From: HGM04593 sp045578665
Lineage (GTDB): Bacteria; Bacteroidota; Bacteroidia; Bacteroidales; Bacteroidaceae
Length of the DNA: 8,871 bases
Assembly (NCBI GenBank): GCA_045578665.1
Contig: JAZNKR010000011.1
Span: 1 to 8,871, forward strand
Reading direction: 5' to 3'
Part shown: one piece after another, positions 5,542-8,871 of the stretch
Layout: each line of letters starts with the position of its first letter
How positions within the stretch are numbered: the stretch's first letter is position 1
The notes under the pieces: model-generated
The model's database searches: none
Told to the model about the DNA's origin: nothing
What the model saw: the letters and a program-made list of their open reading frames with translations, nothing else
Made by a program: the position numbers and the translations under genes

Positions 5542-8500
5542 ATGAAAAAACTATTACTGACAATAACACTGCTGAGCATAGTGATATACACTGTTGCTCA
5601 ACAGCGCACAGAAGCGGAAGCCGCAGCTATAGCCAAAACCTTCATGCAGGAGAACGGCTACAACTTCGACATAACCAAGTCCACAGCGCCTGCAAAAATC
5701 CGCGCGAAGAAAGCAGGAGAAATCACCCCCTACTACATCTTCAACGACACTCGCAAAGGAGGTTTCGTCATAGTAGGCGGTCAGGAAGGAATGAGCGATA
5801 TTCTCGCATACTCCGACGAAGAGTGCTTCGACATAAACGACATTCCTCCCACAGCAGCAAACTGGCTCGAAGCATACACACAATGTGCCATAATAGCAGC
5901 CGACGAGCCCGAAAAATCAAAAGCCTGCAAACGTGAAGCCGCAAAAGCCTTCGCCAAGAGCAATTTTTCGCTGCGTCAGAATGTTACCCCTCTGCTCGGC
6001 GAAATAAAGTACAATCAGATGGAACCCTACAACAGAAAATGTCCCACCCTCACAGTAATGGAAGGCGGAAACAAAAAGACAGGCACAGCCATCACCGGTT
6101 GCACCCAGACAGCCATGGCAATGATCATGCGCTACTGGAAATGGCCCGAACGCCCCACCGGCAGCAAGTCCTACACACTCAACTACTACTATTCGGGCAG
6201 CACAACCAAGCAAATGAACCTCTCTGTAAACTTCAACACCGAAGCCCCCTACGAATGGGACAAGATACTCCCCCGCTACGAAGGCCACAACTACACAGCA
6301 GAACAGGCAGATGCCATCGCCAGAGTAATGTACCACTGCGGTCTGTGCAACGAAGCAGAATATGGTCTTAACCTTACCAACGCACAGCTTCGTCACCAGG
6401 GACTTGTCGACTATTTCGGATACTCAAGCGATTTAAAGATAGACAGTTACATCTACTACCGCGAAAAGCCCAACGGCGACAACGAATTCCGCGCAATGTT
6501 CGCAGAGGAAATAAGTTCCGGCCGCCCCATACTCGCCGGCGGCTCAAGCCAGGACTACACAGCCGGACACTACTACGTAATCGACGGCTTCGACCTCAAC
6601 GGCCTCTTCCACTTCAACCTCGGCTGGAACGGCTCCAGCAACGGATACTACGAAGTTGCCCCCGTTCCCCAAGTACCCTACGGATACGATATGAACATCT
6701 GCAAGCACATCCATCCCGAAGGCCGTCTCACCCCCACAAGCCCCGAACGCAACATAGTGATAGAAGCTGCTCTCGGTGAATTCAACGAGCTGTCTGCAAA
6801 CATCAACAGCACCCTAAAGACACTCACCGGCAACAGCAAATACAGCGAAAGCATCATCTGTATCCTCACAACAGACACAGAGGAGGAAGCAGAAAACTAC
6901 CTTTCAGGACTCAGCGATGTGCATGGAGTGCTCATCGACCGCCTCGACACAGTAACAGGCAGTGTATCAACATCAGCCATTGAACCCATCTACAGAGAGC
7001 GCTACAACATCGATGCTCCTTCAAACATCGACATAGACGCCATGTTCACCTCGGAGAGCAGTATGAAAGTAGCAGTATCAAGCCAGTTTGCCCGAAGCAT
7101 CACCAATGCCAACTACCGCTACGCATTTGTCTACACAGAGGACAACGTAAACATCGACGGCAAGATATACAACGACATTGCCAGAGGCAGATACCCCGAC
7201 AATAAAGGCTTCGAAAATTCAATTCCCGCAAGCGTAGGAAGAGAAAAAGAGTACATCTTTGAGCAGGAAATTCCCCTACCCGAAACAATCGGCAAGCTCG
7301 ACAACACCACTCTGATAGTGCTGATGATTGACGCCGACAACGGCTCCATCGTAAACGCCAACACACTCGACCTCAAACAGATAAACACATGGCGCAACAA
7401 GCAGAAGCCCTCATTCTTCAACGAAGGCAAACTGCTCGGTTCATCAACTACAATCAGCACATACAGCTTCGACGAAGAGAAGAGCCACATGGCGGTACCC
7501 GTAAGAATCAACAACCCCCTTTACGAAAAAATCCCCGTAGAAATATCAGTCGAAGACATTGAGATTGCCGACAATGCCTACACACAGCTCGGCGAAGAGG
7601 AAGATGTAATAGAGACAACCCACCTTGCAAATGCATACGGCGTAGACAGCACCCTTATGCTCTACCTGAAGATAACCGACAAATACCAAAGTTCTGAATC
7701 ATCGGCAAAGCTTATAATGAGATACAAAGGCAACAAAATTGCCGAACAGACAGTAAACTTCGGGTTCATAAAATCGGTAGAAGGCCCCAACTCCTACACT
7801 GTCCGCATAAAAGGTACACTTGCTGACATTGTCCCCGCTACAGCAGCCGACACTATCTCCACAATCACCCTCGGCGGACGTCTTAGCGGCCCTGACATTG
7901 CCTTTGTGCGCAACAACCTCAAACTCGATGTGCTTGACATGAGACAATCACAGATTGTAACAGGCCCCGGCGCGTACTACAGCAGCTACAAGACAGAAGA
8001 CAACATTGTGGGTGTAAGAATGTTCAACGAAACAGAGATAAAGAAGATCTATCTCCCCAACGACGTAACAAGAATAGACAACTACGCATTCTATCAGAGC
8101 GAAAAACTTTCGAAAGTGCAGATAGGCGAAAATGTAACCTACATAGGAAGTTATGCCTTCAGCGGATGTACATCACTCGAAAGAATCACAATCCCCGCAA
8201 GCGTTAAAGAGCTCGGACGCAACGCATTCAAAGGCACTCCCATCGTATGTGTAATCTGCGAAGGCGAAATACCGGCCAAACTCGGTTCCAAGATATTCGA
8301 AGGAGCAGACCTTGCAAATGCCACACTTGTCGTTCCCAACGAAGCAGCAATTGCAACCTACAAGGCACAGAAGCAATGGATGGACTTCGGCAACATCATC
8401 TCTTACGACCAGTATCTTACATCTATAACACCTGCGACAGAAGACGCAGAGGTTGCAGTTGAAGAGGGTAAGATTATCGTAGCAAGCGATGCAGAGGTTA

Positions 8501-8616
8501 CAATCTACACAATCGGCGGCAGCCAGGTTGCAGCAGGCAAGGCAGGCGAATATGCACTCCCCGCAGGCAACTACATTGTAAAGGTTGGAAACAAAGTACT
8601 CAAGGTAAGACTCTAA
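5542..8616 (+). CDS. Second secreted C10 cysteine peptidase, tandem paralog
   Basis: This 1024-residue protein has the same architecture as its upstream neighbour and aligns with it over the full length, with one residue of offset arising in the signal peptide (about 1-19, likely cleaved after TVA). The propeptide is at about 20-140. The peptidase domain (about 145-394) has the nucleophile C187 in TGCTQTAMAM, H343 in AGHYYVIDGFD and W362 in HFNLGWNG. The Omp28-like segment (about 404-615), beta-rich segment, LRR_5 block (about 752-955) and T9SS-like tail (about 968-1024, ending KVRL) follow. It differs from the first copy in the loop after MYHCG (residues 270-284) and has extra cysteines (C115 and C129 in the propeptide, C269 in the peptidase domain). 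ATA is used for Ile much more often than in the first copy, which may mean lower expression. No clear promoter lies in the 93-bp gap, so it may be cotranscribed by read-through. Peptidase activity is inferred from intact catalytic residues. Confidence 0.9.
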   Translation: MKKLLLTITLLSIVIYTVAQQRTEAEAAAIAKTFMQENGYNFDITKSTAPAKIRAKKAGEITPYYIFNDTRKGGFVIVGGQEGMSDILAYSDEECFDINDIPPTAANWLEAYTQCAIIAADEPEKSKACKREAAKAFAKSNFSLRQNVTPLLGEIKYNQMEPYNRKCPTLTVMEGGNKKTGTAITGCTQTAMAMIMRYWKWPERPTGSKSYTLNYYYSGSTTKQMNLSVNFNTEAPYEWDKILPRYEGHNYTAEQADAIARVMYHCGLCNEAEYGLNLTNAQLRHQGLVDYFGYSSDLKIDSYIYYREKPNGDNEFRAMFAEEISSGRPILAGGSSQDYTAGHYYVIDGFDLNGLFHFNLGWNGSSNGYYEVAPVPQVPYGYDMNICKHIHPEGRLTPTSPERNIVIEAALGEFNELSANINSTLKTLTGNSKYSESIICILTTDTEEEAENYLSGLSDVHGVLIDRLDTVTGSVSTSAIEPIYRERYNIDAPSNIDIDAMFTSESSMKVAVSSQFARSITNANYRYAFVYTEDNVNIDGKIYNDIARGRYPDNKGFENSIPASVGREKEYIFEQEIPLPETIGKLDNTTLIVLMIDADNGSIVNANTLDLKQINTWRNKQKPSFFNEGKLLGSSTTISTYSFDEEKSHMAVPVRINNPLYEKIPVEISVEDIEIADNAYTQLGEEEDVIETTHLANAYGVDSTLMLYLKITDKYQSSESSAKLIMRYKGNKIAEQTVNFGFIKSVEGPNSYTVRIKGTLADIVPATAADTISTITLGGRLSGPDIAFVRNNLKLDVLDMRQSQIVTGPGAYYSSYKTEDNIVGVRMFNETEIKKIYLPNDVTRIDNYAFYQSEKLSKVQIGENVTYIGSYAFSGCTSLERITIPASVKELGRNAFKGTPIVCVICEGEIPAKLGSKIFEGADLANATLVVPNEAAIATYKAQKQWMDFGNIISYDQYLTSITPATEDAEVAVEEGKIIVASDAEVTIYTIGGSQVAAGKAGEYALPAGNYIVKVGNKVLKVRL

Positions 8617-8627
8617 TACCTCTAAAT

Positions 8628-8679
8628 AAACAGAATAAGGCTGTGTCCAACTATTGAGGCACAGCCTTATTCTGTTTTT
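8628..8679 (+). terminator. Intrinsic terminator of the second peptidase gene
   Basis: cagaataaggctgtg (8631-8645) is exactly complementary to 8660-8674, and three A-T pairs extend it to 18 bp. The loop is 14 bases. A TTTTT tract (8675-8679) follows directly. It starts 11 bases past the stop codon, so it clearly ends the peptidase transcript. Confidence 0.9.
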
Positions 8680-8784
8680 ATATACATATCGTCAACAGAC
8701 AACAACATGATTTTACAACTGAATATGAAAATATTACTGTCCGGTAAACATGCTTAAGCCCTTAAGGTTCTATTCTTTAAGTTG

Positions 8785-8871
8785 CTACAAGCCCCATTGC
8801 TTCATTGAGAGGTTCATTGCTTCATTGATGCGCATTAAGCTTTTAGGCAGACTGCGCCAATGACTTTTGGA
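8785..8871 (-). CDS. Possible C-terminal tail of an unidentified gene, cut by window edge
   Basis: On the minus strand a frame is open from the right edge for 28 codons, to a TAG at 8785-8787. Its translation ends INEAMNLSMKQWGL. I do not recognise the family. The peptide is basic and not obviously low-complexity, apart from a repeated Asn/Ser-Glu/Met-Lys-type pattern caused by the 20-base direct repeat. It may be the tail of a real gene, a remnant, or chance. Confidence 0.22.
   Translation of the reverse strand, partial: SKSHWRSLPKSLMRINEAMNLSMKQWGL
8795..8828. repeat. 14-bp direct repeat, 20-bp period
   Basis: cattgcttcattga occurs at 8795-8808 and again at 8815-8828, with a 6-base spacer. 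Each unit contains two copies of cattg or ttcattg. It lies 115 bases past the terminator, near the window edge. Its function is unknown; a short tandem duplication or regulator sites are both possible. Confidence 0.5.

Noticed and set aside
5917..6396. Open frame of 159 codons on the minus strand opposite the second peptidase gene
   Set aside because: It occupies nearly the same antisense position as the shadow frame in the first gene, as expected from shared sense codons, and has no promoter or family features.
8620..8871. Possible CRISPR array or insertion-sequence end at the right edge
   Set aside because: Only two 14-bp repeat units occur, with a 6-base spacer, too short for CRISPR. No terminal inverted repeat or target-site duplication can be shown within the window.

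Overview
The window looks like a chromosomal segment of a Bacteroidales bacterium (Prevotella, Bacteroides, Muribaculaceae or a relative). Four things suggest this. The start codons lack Shine-Dalgarno sequences. There are good matches to the Bacteroidetes -7 promoter element TAnnTTTG. A holA gene stands divergently beside a small HsdR-N-like protein gene. Two large secreted proteins end in what looks like a type IX secretion (T9SS) sorting domain. Genus cannot be fixed from the sequence alone.

Layout. Positions 1-433 are AT-rich and carry no convincing gene. They hold a 12-bp inverted repeat near the left edge and a perfect 22-bp hairpin (356-407) that terminates holA. holA (434-1444, minus strand) encodes the delta subunit of the DNA polymerase III clamp loader. 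A 197-bp divergent promoter region separates it from a 151-residue stand-alone PD-(D/E)xK nuclease-like protein (1642-2097, plus strand) that resembles the N-terminus of type I restriction HsdR but has no helicase.

A 273-bp spacer follows, with a strong Bacteroidetes promoter, a palindrome over its -33 position and a leader hairpin. Then come two tandem paralogous genes (2371-5448 and 5542-8616) for secreted proteins of 1025 and 1024 residues. Both have the same order of parts: signal peptide, C10 (streptopain/interpain-like) propeptide, C10 cysteine peptidase domain with intact Cys and His, a middle region that I read tentatively as a cysteine-less Omp28/thioredoxin-like domain, a beta-rich segment, a BspA-type leucine-rich repeat block, and a short T9SS-like C-terminal domain. 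Each gene is followed by an intrinsic terminator. The first terminator lies between the two genes, and no clear promoter follows it, so the second gene may depend on read-through.

The last 190 bases after the second terminator carry a 14-bp direct repeat and a possible 28-codon tail of a minus-strand gene entering from the right edge.

How the genes work together. holA and the HsdR-N gene are housekeeping or conserved-neighbour genes unrelated to the peptidases. The two peptidases are probably made as inactive zymogens, exported by Sec and then handled by T9SS for surface attachment or release, where the repeats may bind ligands or host matrix. The paralogs differ in a loop beside the active site and in their middle regions, while their C-termini stay closely alike. 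This suggests different targets with a shared secretion and anchoring route.
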